This document shows, one piece after another, positions 1 to 9,228 of a stretch of DNA of 9,314 bases. Every line of letters starts with the position of its first letter. Within the stretch, counting starts at the first letter, position 1. The stretch is from an uncultured Selenomonadaceae bacterium (GTDB taxonomy: Bacteria > Bacillota > Negativicutes > Selenomonadales > Selenomonadaceae). A program made the position numbers and the translations under genes. The stretch is from positions 1-9,314 of the forward strand of contig CAJOQC010000150.1 in the NCBI GenBank assembly GCA_905236785.1, in the 5' to 3' direction. The notes under the pieces are model-generated. The model was not told the DNA's origin. It was given only the letters and a program-made list of their open reading frames with translations, and did not search any database.

Positions 1-44
1 ATGCAACAGGGGGTTCGTGTCGAATGAACATTATCTCCTCTCGT

Positions 45-64
45 TCACAAAAATTGTGATTTTT
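45..64 (+). terminator. weak hairpin with T-run, possible end of an upstream transcript
   Basis: A perfect 6-bp inverted repeat, TCACAA and TTGTGA, flanks a 3-base AAA loop (45-59) and is followed by five T (60-64). This is the form of an intrinsic terminator, but the stem has only two G-C pairs, so it would be weak. It lies just upstream of the rpoB promoter, where a terminator for a preceding gene would be expected. It could also be an operator-like palindrome or chance in AT-rich DNA. Confidence 0.25.
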
Positions 65-76
65 ACATATTCTTCG

Positions 77-106
77 TTGACACTAAAATATTGACTGTGA
101 TATACT
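77..106 (+). promoter_or_regulatory. sigma-A promoter of the rpoBC operon, extended -10
   Basis: The -35 box TTGACA (77-82) is a perfect consensus. After an 18-base spacer comes TATACT (101-106), five of six matches to TATAAT, directly preceded by TGA (98-100), which makes an extended -10 element. Transcription would start near 112-114, giving a leader of about 75 nt before the rpoB ATG. This indicates that rpoBC can be transcribed from its own strong vegetative promoter, whatever lies upstream. Seen directly: the boxes and spacing. Inferred: activity and start site. Confidence 0.72.
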
Positions 107-173
107 AAATTGCTACTGATGAATAGTGGGGTGTTTTGTCCTTATTATCATTCATGGAAATTTTTATATATAA

Positions 174-184
174 AAGGTGAGGGG
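174..184 (+). promoter_or_regulatory. rpoB ribosome binding site that decides the start
   Basis: The purine-rich stretch AAGGTGAGGGG contains GGTGA (176-180), complementary to the 3' end of 16S rRNA, 8 bases before the ATG at 189. This supports ATG 189 over the in-frame GTG at 177, which lies inside the binding site itself. Confidence 0.7.
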
Positions 185-188
185 TTTC

Positions 189-3100
189 ATGTTTAATCCT
201 GTGCCGGTAGGCAAGAGAACGAGATATAGCTACGCAAGGATCAAGGAAGTCATGGAGATGCCACATCTTCTTGACATTCAAAGAAATTCCTACAAGTGGT
301 TCTTGGATGAAGGAATGGCGGAAATATTTCGCGACATATCGCCTATATCGGATTTTACCAATACGCTCGAATTGAACTTTTTGGATTTATCCTTGGGCGA
401 ACCCAAGTACACCCTTGATGATTGCAAAGAGCGGGACGTTACTTACGCCGCGCCCTTAAGGGTCAATGTGCGATTGATGAACAAAGAGACCGGCGAATTA
501 AAAGAGCAAGAGGTCTTTATGGGCGATTTTCCGCTTATGACGGATACCGGCACATTTATCATAAACGGAGCGGAACGCGTTATAGTGAGTCAACTCGTTC
601 GCTCTCCCGGCGCATATTATGGCGAGACGATCGACCCCACGGGTAAAAAGTTATATAATTCCACGGTTATACCAAATCGCGGCGCGTGGATAGAACTTGA
701 AACCGATTTGGAGGGCATTGTGTCTGTGCGTATAGATCGCACCCGCAAAATGCCCGTTACCTATTTTATTCGCGCTTTGGGATTAGGTTCGGATAAGGAA
801 ATCAACGCGCTGTTTGAAGACGAACGCATAAAACTTACATTAGAACATGACAGCGACGTAAACACCGAAAGCGCGGCACTTCTTGAAATATACCGCCGTT
901 TGCGTCCGGGCGAACCGCCCACGGAAGATAACGCCCGACAAATGCTTAATTCGCTGTTTTTTGACATTAAACGCTATGACCTTGCAACCGTCGGCCGTTA
1001 CAAAATAACAAAAAAACTCGGTTGGCGGCGGCGCATATTGGGCAGGGTGTTGGCAGAACCGATTGTTGACAAGGAAACCGGCGAAATCTTAATACACGCC
1101 GGGGAAGTTGTCAGCGAGCAAATGGTTGACAATATTCCTCTTGACCGAGAGAAAGCTATTTTCGGCGAGGGCATTATCGTCGTTTACTTGCAAAAAGATG
1201 ACGGCGGCAAGATGAAACTTCTCTGCTCCCCTACTCTTGACACCCATAATGACCGAACGATTACCGTAAACGACATCATAGCTTCCATAAATTATCTGCT
1301 TAATCTTATGGATGGCGTGGGTACGGTTGATGATATAGATCACCTTGGCAATCGCCGCGTTCGTTCGGTGGGCGAACTTTTGCAAAATCAATTCCGCATT
1401 GGTCTTACTCGTATGGAGCGCGTTGTGCGCGAGCGAATGACCATTCAAGATGTGGATATAATAACGCCTCAAGCCCTTATCAATATTCGTCCCGTTGTGG
1501 CGGCAATAAAAGAATTCTTCGGTTCGTCCCAGCTTTCGCAGTTTATGGATCAGCATAACCCACTGTCGGAGCTTACGCATAAACGCCGTCTTTCGGCCTT
1601 GGGTCCCGGTGGGCTTAGCCGTGAGAGAGCGGGTTTTGAGGTTCGCGACGTGCATAACTCTCACTATGGGCGTATGTGCCCCATAGAAACGCCGGAAGGG
1701 CCGAACATTGGTCTTATCGGCTCTTTGTCAAACTATGCGCGGGTCAATCAATACGGTTTTATGGAAACTCCCTATCGTATAGTGGACAGGGAAAACCATT
1801 GCGTCACCGACGAAGTGCGTTATCTTACGGCAGACGAAGAGGATGACCTCGTTATTGCTCAGGCCAACGAACCTTTGGACGAAAACGATTGGTTCGTCAA
1901 CGAACGGGTTACGGCTCGCCATCACGAAGAAACAACTTTGGTGCGCCGCGAAAAGGTTGATTGCATGGACGTTTCGCCGAAACAGGTTGTGTCTATTGCG
2001 ACGGCCATGATTCCCTTCCTTGAAAACGATGATGCCAATCGTGCGCTTATGGGCGCAAATATGCAACGTCAGGCCGTACCCCTCCTAAGAACCCAAGCAC
2101 CTTTGGTCGGCACGGGTATGGAATATAAGGCTGCCTGCGACTCCGGCGTCATGGTTTTGGCTTTGCATGATGGCACGGTTGAAAACGTCAGCGCGGATGA
2201 AATTCGTGTGCGTTGCGATAATGGCGATGTTGACATCTACAAATTGCAGAAATTTGTGCGTTCAAACCAAGGCACCTGCATAAACCAAGTGCCGATTGTT
2301 TATAACGGCGAAAGAGTGACGGCAAAACAGCCCATTGCCGACGGCCCGGCCACCGATCATGGCGAGCTTGCCTTGGGCTATAACATTCTCGTTGCCTATA
2401 TGCCATGGGAAGGGTATAACTACGAGGACGCGATTCTCCTAAGCGAAAATTTGATAAAACGCGATTTATACACTTCTATTCATATCGAAGAATACGAAAG
2501 CGAAGCCCGCGACACGAAGTTAGGTCCTGAGGAAATAACCCGCGACATACCAAACGTGGCTGAGGATGCGCTGAAAGATTTGGACGAAAGCGGCATAATT
2601 TACGTTGGTGCGGACGTTCGCCCCGGCGATATATTGGTGGGAAAAGTTACGCCAAAAGGCGAAACGGAGCTTACAGCCGAAGAACGGCTCTTGCGGGCAA
2701 TTTTCGGCGAAAAAGCGCGAGAAGTGCGGGATACATCTTTGCGCGTGCCTCATGGCGAAGCGGGCAAAATAGTGGACGTGAAAATATTCAGCCGTGACAA
2801 CGGTGACGAATTGCCTCCCGGCGTAAATGAATTGGTGCGGGTATACATAGCTCAAAAACGCAAGATTTCCGTCGGCGACAAGATGAGCGGCCGCCACGGT
2901 AATAAAGGCGTCGTGTCGCGAATTATGCGTCAAGAGGATATGCCCTTTTTGCCCGACGGAACTCCCGTTGATATTGTGCTTAATCCCTTGGGCGTACCCA
3001 GCCGCATGAACATAGGGCAGGTTTTAGAAACACATCTTGGCATGGCAGTGCGAACTTTGGGCAAGGCAATTAAGGATGGCGATCCCACCGTAAGGGAAAG

Positions 3101-3968
3101 ACTTGAAAAAGAGGGTTACGATTTTGAAAAGAACGGTATGCCCATACCCGATAAAGCGGGCATACACATCGCTACGCCGGTTTTCGACGGAGCAAAAGAA
3201 AACGACGTTTTTGGCACGATTCGCGCCGCCGGATTGTCTGAAGACGGCAAGACTCTTCTTTATGACGGTCGTACCGGCGAGCCGTTTGAAAACCGCGTAA
3301 CTGTCGGTTGCGTGTATATGCTTAAACTTCATCATTTGGTCGATGACAAAATCCATGCCCGTTCGACAGGACCGTATTCTCTTGTTACCCAACAGCCTTT
3401 GGGCGGCAAGGCGCAGTTCGGCGGTCAAAGGTTCGGCGAAATGGAAGTTTGGGCATTGGAAGCATACGGCGCGGCATACACTTTGCAGGAAATTTTGACG
3501 GTAAAATCCGACGATGTAGTGGGGCGCGTAAAAGCCTATGAGGCGATTGTAAAAGGCGATAATATCCCCGAGCCCGGTGTTCCTGAATCCTTTAAGGTGC
3601 TTATTAAAGAACTTCAGTCCATAGGACTTGATATAAAAGTTTTGTCCGCCGACGCCAAAGAGATACAGATTAAAGACGAGGACGACGACGTTGACATTCG
3701 CGAAAAGGCCAAAAGCCTCGAAATGGATGTCGGTACGCCCGAACAGGATAGTCAAATGCCGCAGGTTGCAGATTCTTATACAGAGGACAGCAATGCCGAC
3801 GATGCTTATGACAGCGGGGCGGAATCGTCCATGGACGATGTTTCTTTGGCCGACGCAGACATAATAGCCGATTTGGGTAGCATTGACAGTATCGAAGATT
3901 TGGCCGAGGATTTCGCGAATTATCAAAGCGACGATTCGGACGGCTTGGACGACATGGACGATATTTGA
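189..3968 (+). CDS. rpoB: DNA-directed RNA polymerase subunit beta (RpoB)
   Basis: Beta subunit of the cytoplasmic RNA polymerase core; with beta' it forms the active-site cleft and binds the nascent RNA and incoming NTPs. The 1259-aa product starts [20 protein letters not shown], as the family does in Firmicutes. An in-frame GTG at 177 is rejected because it sits in the ribosome binding site. Landmarks seen: rifampicin region [18 protein letters not shown] beginning at residue 445, then [17 protein letters not shown] acidic pair E746/D747 (E. coli E813/D814); [13 protein letters not shown] at 895-907 with K898 and K906 (E. coli K1065/K1073); and [17 protein letters not shown] at 1132-1148, which ends the conserved part. 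Rifampicin contacts (E. coli Q513, D516, H526, R529, S531) are wild type as Q451, D454, H464, R467, S469, so the enzyme is predicted sensitive. Residues 1154-1259 form a long acidic tail. First gene of the rpoBC operon, 72 bp before rpoC. No frameshift or truncation seen. Confidence 0.99.
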   Translation: MFNPVPVGKRTRYSYARIKEVMEMPHLLDIQRNSYKWFLDEGMAEIFRDISPISDFTNTLELNFLDLSLGEPKYTLDDCKERDVTYAAPLRVNVRLMNKETGELKEQEVFMGDFPLMTDTGTFIINGAERVIVSQLVRSPGAYYGETIDPTGKKLYNSTVIPNRGAWIELETDLEGIVSVRIDRTRKMPVTYFIRALGLGSDKEINALFEDERIKLTLEHDSDVNTESAALLEIYRRLRPGEPPTEDNARQMLNSLFFDIKRYDLATVGRYKITKKLGWRRRILGRVLAEPIVDKETGEILIHAGEVVSEQMVDNIPLDREKAIFGEGIIVVYLQKDDGGKMKLLCSPTLDTHNDRTITVNDIIASINYLLNLMDGVGTVDDIDHLGNRRVRSVGELLQNQFRIGLTRMERVVRERMTIQDVDIITPQALINIRPVVAAIKEFFGSSQLSQFMDQHNPLSELTHKRRLSALGPGGLSRERAGFEVRDVHNSHYGRMCPIETPEGPNIGLIGSLSNYARVNQYGFMETPYRIVDRENHCVTDEVRYLTADEEDDLVIAQANEPLDENDWFVNERVTARHHEETTLVRREKVDCMDVSPKQVVSIATAMIPFLENDDANRALMGANMQRQAVPLLRTQAPLVGTGMEYKAACDSGVMVLALHDGTVENVSADEIRVRCDNGDVDIYKLQKFVRSNQGTCINQVPIVYNGERVTAKQPIADGPATDHGELALGYNILVAYMPWEGYNYEDAILLSENLIKRDLYTSIHIEEYESEARDTKLGPEEITRDIPNVAEDALKDLDESGIIYVGADVRPGDILVGKVTPKGETELTAEERLLRAIFGEKAREVRDTSLRVPHGEAGKIVDVKIFSRDNGDELPPGVNELVRVYIAQKRKISVGDKMSGRHGNKGVVSRIMRQEDMPFLPDGTPVDIVLNPLGVPSRMNIGQVLETHLGMAVRTLGKAIKDGDPTVRERLEKEGYDFEKNGMPIPDKAGIHIATPVFDGAKENDVFGTIRAAGLSEDGKTLLYDGRTGEPFENRVTVGCVYMLKLHHLVDDKIHARSTGPYSLVTQQPLGGKAQFGGQRFGEMEVWALEAYGAAYTLQEILTVKSDDVVGRVKAYEAIVKGDNIPEPGVPESFKVLIKELQSIGLDIKVLSADAKEIQIKDEDDDVDIREKAKSLEMDVGTPEQDSQMPQVADSYTEDSNADDAYDSGAESSMDDVSLADADIIADLGSIDSIEDLAEDFANYQSDDSDGLDDMDDI

Positions 3969-3993
3969 CAATATTCTTCGTTTGACAACATAA

Positions 3994-4017
3994 CTTGCGC
4001 CGCTCTTTGGCGGCAAG
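3994..4017 (+). other. small GC-rich hairpin in the rpoB-rpoC gap
   Basis: GCCGC (3999-4003) pairs with GCGGC (4010-4014) around a six-base loop, and CTT (3994-3996) pairs with AAG (4015-4017) across a two-base bulge. No T-run follows (the next bases are GGTTTATAAAAGG), so it is unlikely to stop transcription. It ends 8-9 bases before the rpoC ribosome binding site, so it might protect or process the mRNA or tune rpoC translation. Structure is seen; function is a guess. Confidence 0.3.
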
Positions 4018-4024
4018 GGTTTAT

Positions 4025-4033
4025 AAAAGGAGG
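4025..4033 (+). promoter_or_regulatory. strong rpoC ribosome binding site selecting a TTG start
   Basis: AAAAGGAGG is a near-perfect complement of the 16S rRNA 3' end and ends 7 bases before TTG 4041. The spacing is ideal for that TTG. The next in-frame ATG, at 4068 (codon 10), would be 34 bases away and would remove the conserved N-terminal residues LDVNNFDS. Confidence 0.87.
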
Positions 4034-4040
4034 CAGCATC

Positions 4041-7000
4041 TTGCTGGACGTAAACAATTTTGACTCCATGTGCATAGGGTTGGCATCGCCCGAGAAAATA
4101 CGCGAATGGTCTTACGGCGAAGTGAAAAAGCCTGAAACCATAAATTACCGCACGTTAAAACCCGAAAGGGAAGGCTTGTTCTGCGAACGTATATTTGGAC
4201 CTACCCGCGATTGGGAATGTCATTGCGGCAAGTATAAGCGTATCCGCTATAAAGGCGTTATTTGCGATCGTTGCGGCGTGGAAGTGACCCGCGCTAAAGT
4301 CCGCCGCGAGCGTATGGGGCATATAGAGCTTGCTGCGCCCGTGTCCCATATATGGTATTTTAAGGGCATACCGAGCCGTATGGGGCTTATTTTGGACTTG
4401 CCGCCTCGTTCCTTGGAAAAAGTTTTGTATTTTGCCTGTTATATAGTGGTCGATCCGGGCGACACGGGGTTGACCAAAAAAGATTTGCTTACGGAAGGCG
4501 AATACAGAGCAGCCAGAGATAAATACGGCGATGCTTTTAAGGCCGGCATGGGAGCGCAAGCCATACAGGATTTGTTAAAGGAACTCGACTTAGATAAAAT
4601 GAGCGAAGAACTGCGTGAAGAACTTCACGCGCCCAGCGCACAAAAAAGAATACGCGCCATTCGCCGTCTTGAAGTGGTGGAATCCTTCCGTAAATCCGGG
4701 AACAATCCTGCTTGGATGGTGCTAAACGTTGTGCCTGTCATTCCGCCGGAACTTCGTCCCATGGTGCAACTTGATGGCGGCAGGTTTGCCACCAGCGACT
4801 TAAACGATCTTTATCGCCGCGTCATTAACCGCAACAACCGCTTAAAACGGTTGTTGGATTTGGGCGCGCCGGATATAATTGTCAGAAACGAAAAACGTAT
4901 GCTCCAAGAGGCGGTTGACGCGCTTATTGACAACGGTCGCCGCGGCCGTCCCGTTACAGGCCCTGGCAATCGCGCCTTAAAATCCCTTTCGGATATGCTA
5001 AAGGGCAAACAAGGACGTTTTCGCCAAAACCTTTTGGGCAAGCGCGTGGATTATTCGGGTCGTTCGGTTATCGTGGTCGGCCCGGAGTTAAAACTTCATC
5101 AGTGCGGTCTGCCCAAGGAAATGGCACTGGAACTTTTTAAGCCCTTTGTCATGAAAAAATTGCAAACCCTAAAAGGTGTGCATAACATTAAAACGGCCAA
5201 ACGCATGGTTGAACGCGCTCATCCTGACGTATGGGATGTTTTGGAGGACGTTATAAAGGAGCATCCTGTGCTCTTAAACCGTGCGCCTACCCTTCATCGC
5301 TTGGGTATACAAGCCTTTGAACCTGTCTTGACGGAAGGTCGCGCCCTAAAACTTCACCCCTTGGCTTGTACTGCGTACAATGCAGACTTCGACGGCGATC
5401 AGATGGCGATACATTTGCCTCTTTCCGCCGAAGCCCAGGCCGAGGCGCGTATACTTATGCTTGCCGCCAACCATATTCTTGCGCCAAAGGACGGTAAACC
5501 TATTATCGTACCGACGCAGGACATGGTATTGGGGTCTTATTATCTTACAATAACCAAACCAAAAGCCAAGGGCGAAGGCAAAGCCTTTACCGGCATAAGC
5601 GAAGCACTGTTGGCGTATCATGAGCATGAACTCGAACTTCAAGCAAAAATCAGGGTACGTATTGACGGCTATCGCGAGTACGGGCTTGTAAATACATCTT
5701 TGGGGCGCATGATTTTTAACGAACTTTTGCCGCCGGAACTTAGATATTTTTACCAAGACAAGGAAAGCGGCGAGTGGAATCTGGGCATTTTGATGAACAA
5801 GAAGGAAATCGGCAAACTCGTTGCAAAATGCTACAATCACTTCGGCGCAACCAAAACGGCGGAAGTAATAGACACAGTGAAAAATTTGGGTTATCACTAC
5901 GCTTGCATAGCGGGTATGACTGTGGCTATATCGGACGTAATCGTGCCGCCGGCCAAAAAGACAATCATCGACGAAACAAAAAGCATTGTCGGCAAAGTGG
6001 AGCGACAGTATAATCGCGGGCTTATAACCGAGGATGAACGCTACAAAAAAGTTATCGGTCTTTGGAACAAAGCTACCGATGATGTGGCCGATGCCATGAT
6101 GGACAATATGGATGCCTTTAACCCAATATTTATGATGGCAGACTCCGGTGCACGCGGTAATAAACAACAGATGCGCCAGTTGGCGGGTATGCGCGGGCTT
6201 ATGGCAGACCCTTCGGGCAAGATTATCGACTTGCCAATTACGGCCAATTTCCGCGAAGGTCTTTCGGTTTCTGACTACTTCATTTCTTCTCATGGTGCGC
6301 GCAAAGGTTTGGCGGACACCGCTCTTCGTACCGCAGATTCGGGGTATTTGACCCGTCGTTTGGTTGATGTGGCGCAGGACGTTATCGTTCGCGAGGATGA
6401 CTGCGACGTTACGGCTGTAAATCTTCTTCTTAACCGCGCTCATCTTGCTCCGACGGTGTTTGATGCACTTGAAGTTTTGCATGATGCGTTGATTGGCCGT
6501 TTGTTCGCGGCGGCGGTTAAGAATGTCGAAACGGGCGAAGTACTGTTTGCCCGCGATCAACTCATCGGCGAAGACGAATTGATGATGATCGGTGAAATGA
6601 ATATCCCGGAAATCATGGTGCGCGGTTCCTCCATGCCCTCTGATGCGGTGACCGGCGCGATTGTTACGGAAGTCATTACTTTGGGCGAACCCGACGAAGA
6701 AAAACGCCGCGAGTTTATGGACAATTTGATTCATGAAATGAACGGTAAGGAAGTCACCAAAGACATTGTAAACAGCGCAGGTGATGTTTTGGTTGCCGCC
6801 GGCGAAAAACTTGACGGTGAAAAGATTCGTATGCTTATGGAAAGCGATGCCCAGTGTATGTTTGTCCGCAACAATAATGTTCGCGGCATTGAGGTAGAGG
6901 CCATAAAAGAGGGCAACGGTGTTATCGAGGCTCTTGAAGACCGTATCGTCGGGCGCGTATTGGCCGAGGACATCTTTGATCCGGCAACAGGCGAAAAAAT

Positions 7001-8018
7001 AGCCTCGTTAAACGACGACGTTGACGAAGAATTGGCAAAAAAGATTGCCAAAGTGCGGGATAAGGTGTCCATCAGGAGCGTTCTTACCTGCAAATCACAG
7101 TTCGGTGTGTGCATAAAATGCTACGGTCGGGATTTGGCGAACCAAACGGCCGTCGAAGTTGGCGAAGCCGTGGGCATTATAGCGGCGCAGTCCATAGGCG
7201 AACCGGGTACGCAACTTACTATGCGTACTTTCCACACCGGCGGCGTGGCCGGCGATGATATTACACAGGGTCTGCCTCGCGTCGAAGAATTGTTTGAAGC
7301 CAGAAAGCCCAAACATAACGCCATTATTTCCGAAGTTTCCGGCGTTGTTGCCATTGATGACTCCGGCAGAGGTATGCGCCAAGTTACGGTGACGCCCCAA
7401 GTCGGCGACCAGCGGGAATACGCTGTGCCATATGGCGCAAGAATGGCGGTGCATGATGGGGAAATCATTGAAAAAGGCGCGAAAATAACCGAAGGATCAG
7501 TGAACCCCAGCGACATATTAAGAATTTGCGGGCTTAGAGATACGCAACGTTACCTTGTTTATGAGGTACAAAAGGTGTATAAATCCCAGGGCGTTGAAAT
7601 AAACGACAAGCACATCGAAGTTATGGTGCGGCAAATGCTCCATAAGGTGAAAATCGAAGAGTCGGGGGCAACGGACTTCCTGCCCGGAGAATATATCGAC
7701 ATCAACGCCTTTGAAGCCGCCAACACCAAGGCTATCGAGGAAAACGGCGAGCCTGCGGTGGCAAAGCCTATTTTGCTCGGCATCACCAAGGCATCGTTGG
7801 CAACGGATTCTTTCCTTTCGGCGGCATCCTTCCAGGAAACAACTCGCGTGTTGACGGATGCGGCCATAAAAGGAAAAGTCGATCCCTTGGTAGGGTTAAA
7901 GGAAAACGTTATCATCGGCAAGCTGATACCTGCGGGTACAGGCATGAGCCGCTACCGCAACATACAGGTTGTAGACGTTGATGCGGAAGAAGCTAAAGAT
8001 CGAAACACAGCATCATAA
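4041..8018 (+). CDS. rpoC: DNA-directed RNA polymerase subunit beta' (RpoC)
   Basis: Beta' subunit of core RNA polymerase; it carries the catalytic magnesium site, clamp, bridge helix and trigger loop. It begins at a TTG codon ([10 protein letters not shown]). Seen in order: zinc site 1 C60, C62, C75, C78; switch segment [18 protein letters not shown] at 325-342; [15 protein letters not shown] at 414-428; catalytic NADFDGDQ at 447-454 with D449, D451, D453; F-loop and bridge-helix region from SGARG (702) through ANFREGL (735) to about 775; zinc site 2 C788, C1017, C1024, C1027; and trigger loop around [10 protein letters not shown] (1059-1068). At 1325 aa it is about 125 residues longer than Bacillus RpoC. 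The extra length lies between C788 and C1017 (229 residues apart, about 74 in E. coli and Bacillus), where three copies of one module can be read (about 815-862, 902-944, 967-1013). The trigger loop has no large insertion of the E. coli SI3 type. It is co-transcribed with rpoB and ends at a strong terminator. Confidence 0.99.
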   Translation: MLDVNNFDSMCIGLASPEKIREWSYGEVKKPETINYRTLKPEREGLFCERIFGPTRDWECHCGKYKRIRYKGVICDRCGVEVTRAKVRRERMGHIELAAPVSHIWYFKGIPSRMGLILDLPPRSLEKVLYFACYIVVDPGDTGLTKKDLLTEGEYRAARDKYGDAFKAGMGAQAIQDLLKELDLDKMSEELREELHAPSAQKRIRAIRRLEVVESFRKSGNNPAWMVLNVVPVIPPELRPMVQLDGGRFATSDLNDLYRRVINRNNRLKRLLDLGAPDIIVRNEKRMLQEAVDALIDNGRRGRPVTGPGNRALKSLSDMLKGKQGRFRQNLLGKRVDYSGRSVIVVGPELKLHQCGLPKEMALELFKPFVMKKLQTLKGVHNIKTAKRMVERAHPDVWDVLEDVIKEHPVLLNRAPTLHRLGIQAFEPVLTEGRALKLHPLACTAYNADFDGDQMAIHLPLSAEAQAEARILMLAANHILAPKDGKPIIVPTQDMVLGSYYLTITKPKAKGEGKAFTGISEALLAYHEHELELQAKIRVRIDGYREYGLVNTSLGRMIFNELLPPELRYFYQDKESGEWNLGILMNKKEIGKLVAKCYNHFGATKTAEVIDTVKNLGYHYACIAGMTVAISDVIVPPAKKTIIDETKSIVGKVERQYNRGLITEDERYKKVIGLWNKATDDVADAMMDNMDAFNPIFMMADSGARGNKQQMRQLAGMRGLMADPSGKIIDLPITANFREGLSVSDYFISSHGARKGLADTALRTADSGYLTRRLVDVAQDVIVREDDCDVTAVNLLLNRAHLAPTVFDALEVLHDALIGRLFAAAVKNVETGEVLFARDQLIGEDELMMIGEMNIPEIMVRGSSMPSDAVTGAIVTEVITLGEPDEEKRREFMDNLIHEMNGKEVTKDIVNSAGDVLVAAGEKLDGEKIRMLMESDAQCMFVRNNNVRGIEVEAIKEGNGVIEALEDRIVGRVLAEDIFDPATGEKIASLNDDVDEELAKKIAKVRDKVSIRSVLTCKSQFGVCIKCYGRDLANQTAVEVGEAVGIIAAQSIGEPGTQLTMRTFHTGGVAGDDITQGLPRVEELFEARKPKHNAIISEVSGVVAIDDSGRGMRQVTVTPQVGDQREYAVPYGARMAVHDGEIIEKGAKITEGSVNPSDILRICGLRDTQRYLVYEVQKVYKSQGVEINDKHIEVMVRQMLHKVKIEESGATDFLPGEYIDINAFEAANTKAIEENGEPAVAKPILLGITKASLATDSFLSAASFQETTRVLTDAAIKGKVDPLVGLKENVIIGKLIPAGTGMSRYRNIQVVDVDAEEAKDRNTAS

Positions 8019-8035
8019 AGGAATTTTGACGTAAC

Positions 8036-8072
8036 AAAAAAGCAGGGGAAAACAATAAACCCCTGCTTTTTT
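8036..8072. terminator. bidirectional intrinsic terminator between rpoC and ilvE
   Basis: AAAAAAGCAGGGG (8036-8048) pairs perfectly with CCCCTGCTTTTTT (8060-8072) around an 11-base loop, giving a 13-bp stem with a seven-pair core (GCAGGGG/CCCCTGC). The T-run on the + strand ends rpoC transcripts; the A-run on the other side reads as a T-run on the - strand and would end ilvE transcripts. The rpoC stop is 17 bases to the left and the ilvE stop 19 bases to the right, so one element fits both convergent genes. Confidence 0.94.
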
Positions 8073-8091
8073 ATGCGTTTTTATGATACTG

Positions 8092-9117
8092 TTATTTTAT
8101 GCGGCGAATCCATCCTTCGGGCGCGTCAATCGTGCCAAGCTGTATGCCGACCAATGTGTCGTAAAGTTCTTGGGTCACCTCGCCCATTTTTTCCATGCCG
8201 CTCTTAAAGGCAATTTCTTTGCCGTGATCCACTACTTTGCCCACGGGGGAAATAACGGCCGCCGTTCCGCAAAGGCCGCACTCGGCAAAATCACCGATTT
8301 CGTCCAAACGAACGGGGCGTTCGGTGACCTTGAGTTTTAGATAATGTTCAGCTATATACACCAAGGAGCGACGAGTGATGGAGGGCAAAACGGAATTTGA
8401 TTTCGGAATCACCACTTCTTTGTCTTTGGTGACAAAAAGGAAGTTTGCGCCGCCTGTTTCCTCGACAAATGTACGGGTGGCGGGGTCTAAGAACATATTT
8501 TCGTCAAAACCGTTTTCATGCGCCGTAACATAAGCATGAAGGCTCATGGCGTAGTTAAGCCCCGCTTTTATATGCCCTGTGCCGTTTGGCGCAGCGCGGT
8601 CAAAGTCGCTGACGCAAATGGTTATCGGTTTTGCGCCGCCCTTAAAGTACGGACCCACCGGGGTGCAGAACAGGCGGAACTGATATTCGTCGGCGGGTTT
8701 TACGCCTATTACTATGCCTGTTGCAAACATGAGCGGGCGAAGGTATAAAGATGCGCCCGTGCCGTAGGGCGGTACCCAAGCGGCGTTGGCCGATACCACT
8801 TCGTCCACCGCTTCTAAAAACTGTTCTTTGGCAAGGGGAGGCATCTCAAGACGTTTGGCGGAATTTATCATTCGTTCGGCGTTTAAGTCGGGGCGAAAAG
8901 TTACGATATGTCCGTCTTTGGTGGTGTAAGCCTTAAGCCCTTCAAAAATTTCTTGGCAATAGTGCAAAATTCCCGCACATTCCGATAACTGAACCGTGGC
9001 ATTGTCCGTTAGCTGCCCTTTGCCCCATGCACCGTTTTTGTACTCGGCTACATAACGCATGGGGGTCTTTTGATAGGCAAAACTAAGAGATGACCAGTCA
9101 ATATTGGCTTTTTCCAT
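8092..9117 (-). CDS. ilvE: branched-chain amino acid aminotransferase
   Basis: PLP-dependent cytoplasmic transaminase (EC 2.6.1.42) of fold type IV. It transfers the amino group of glutamate to the 2-keto acids of leucine, isoleucine and valine, the last step of their synthesis, and can run in reverse in catabolism. The 341-aa product fits the type II, longer IlvE group. Seen: FEGLKAY at 58-64; YLRPLMFATG at 125-134; GTGHIKAGLNYA at 179-190 with K184 as the predicted PLP lysine; EETGGANFLF at 219-228, where E220 should hold the PLP ring nitrogen; and CGLCGTAAVISPVGK at 280-294. Start: ATG 9117 has AGAGG (minus strand, 9125-9129) 7 bases upstream. An in-frame GTG six codons earlier (9135) would sit upstream of that site and adds the residues MKRGII, so it is rejected. 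It is a single gene with its own promoter, convergent with rpoC. No other ilv or leu gene is visible. Confidence 0.96.
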   Translation of the reverse strand: MEKANIDWSSLSFAYQKTPMRYVAEYKNGAWGKGQLTDNATVQLSECAGILHYCQEIFEGLKAYTTKDGHIVTFRPDLNAERMINSAKRLEMPPLAKEQFLEAVDEVVSANAAWVPPYGTGASLYLRPLMFATGIVIGVKPADEYQFRLFCTPVGPYFKGGAKPITICVSDFDRAAPNGTGHIKAGLNYAMSLHAYVTAHENGFDENMFLDPATRTFVEETGGANFLFVTKDKEVVIPKSNSVLPSITRRSLVYIAEHYLKLKVTERPVRLDEIGDFAECGLCGTAAVISPVGKVVDHGKEIAFKSGMEKMGEVTQELYDTLVGIQLGTIDAPEGWIRRIK

Positions 9118-9161
9118 GATTATTCCTCTTTTCACATTGTCTTGTCATAATCGCGGTTTTT

Positions 9162-9189
9162 ATTTTATATCAGTCGCAAAATTTGTCAA
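9162..9189 (-). promoter_or_regulatory. ilvE promoter
   Basis: On the minus strand TTGACA (9184-9189) is followed after 16 bases by TAAAAT (9162-9167), five of six matches to the -10 consensus. A TGA precedes the overlapping TATAAA (9164-9169), an alternative extended -10. Transcription would start near 9155, giving a leader of about 38 nt, too short for a T-box or a classical attenuator. Just upstream of the -35, TTGCGCAA (9195-9202) is a perfect 8-base palindrome that might be an operator half or chance. Confidence 0.66.
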
Positions 9190-9228
9190 GACTTTTGCGC
9201 AAGGCATGGAATAGAAAGGCAACATAAG

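Noticed and set aside
1..27. Possible tail of an upstream gene (frame ending in TGA at 25-27)
   Set aside because: Only eight codons are visible (MQQGVRVE). They match nothing I recognise, such as the end of rplL, so no gene can be claimed.
91..119. A second promoter from TTGACT (91-96)
   Set aside because: The hexamer 17 bases downstream (TACTGA) is a poor -10 match. The promoter at 77-106 explains the region better.
154..180. Eight-codon leader frame MEIFIYKR whose stop overlaps the rpoB ribosome binding site
   Set aside because: The placement would suit translational coupling, but there is no Shine-Dalgarno sequence at proper spacing before its ATG, and so short a frame is expected by chance.
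3024..4016. A 330-codon open frame on the minus strand opposite the 3' end of rpoB
   Set aside because: It is antisense to conserved rpoB codons and the acidic tail, with no recognisable domain and no clear start signal. It is a by-product of codon bias.
4613..4630. Near-perfect palindrome GCGTGAAG AA CTTCACGC inside rpoC
   Set aside because: It encodes an ordinary Leu-Arg-Glu-Glu-Leu-His stretch and has no T-run or neighbouring regulatory context. Codon choice by chance is the simplest explanation.
5346..6734. A 462-codon open frame on the minus strand opposite rpoC
   Set aside because: It lies wholly inside rpoC, is rich in His, Arg, Phe and Cys as antisense shadows are, and shows no family motif. 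The rpoC frame is certain.
7215..7308. Possible large insertion in the RpoC trigger loop, like E. coli SI3, or an intein
   Set aside because: The sequence runs straight from [10 protein letters not shown] to [15 protein letters not shown] as in Bacillus. There is no insertion here and no intein motif in either polymerase gene.
8083..8340. Plus-strand open frame over the 3' end of ilvE
   Set aside because: It overlaps certain ilvE codons on the opposite strand and has no ribosome binding site or recognisable product.
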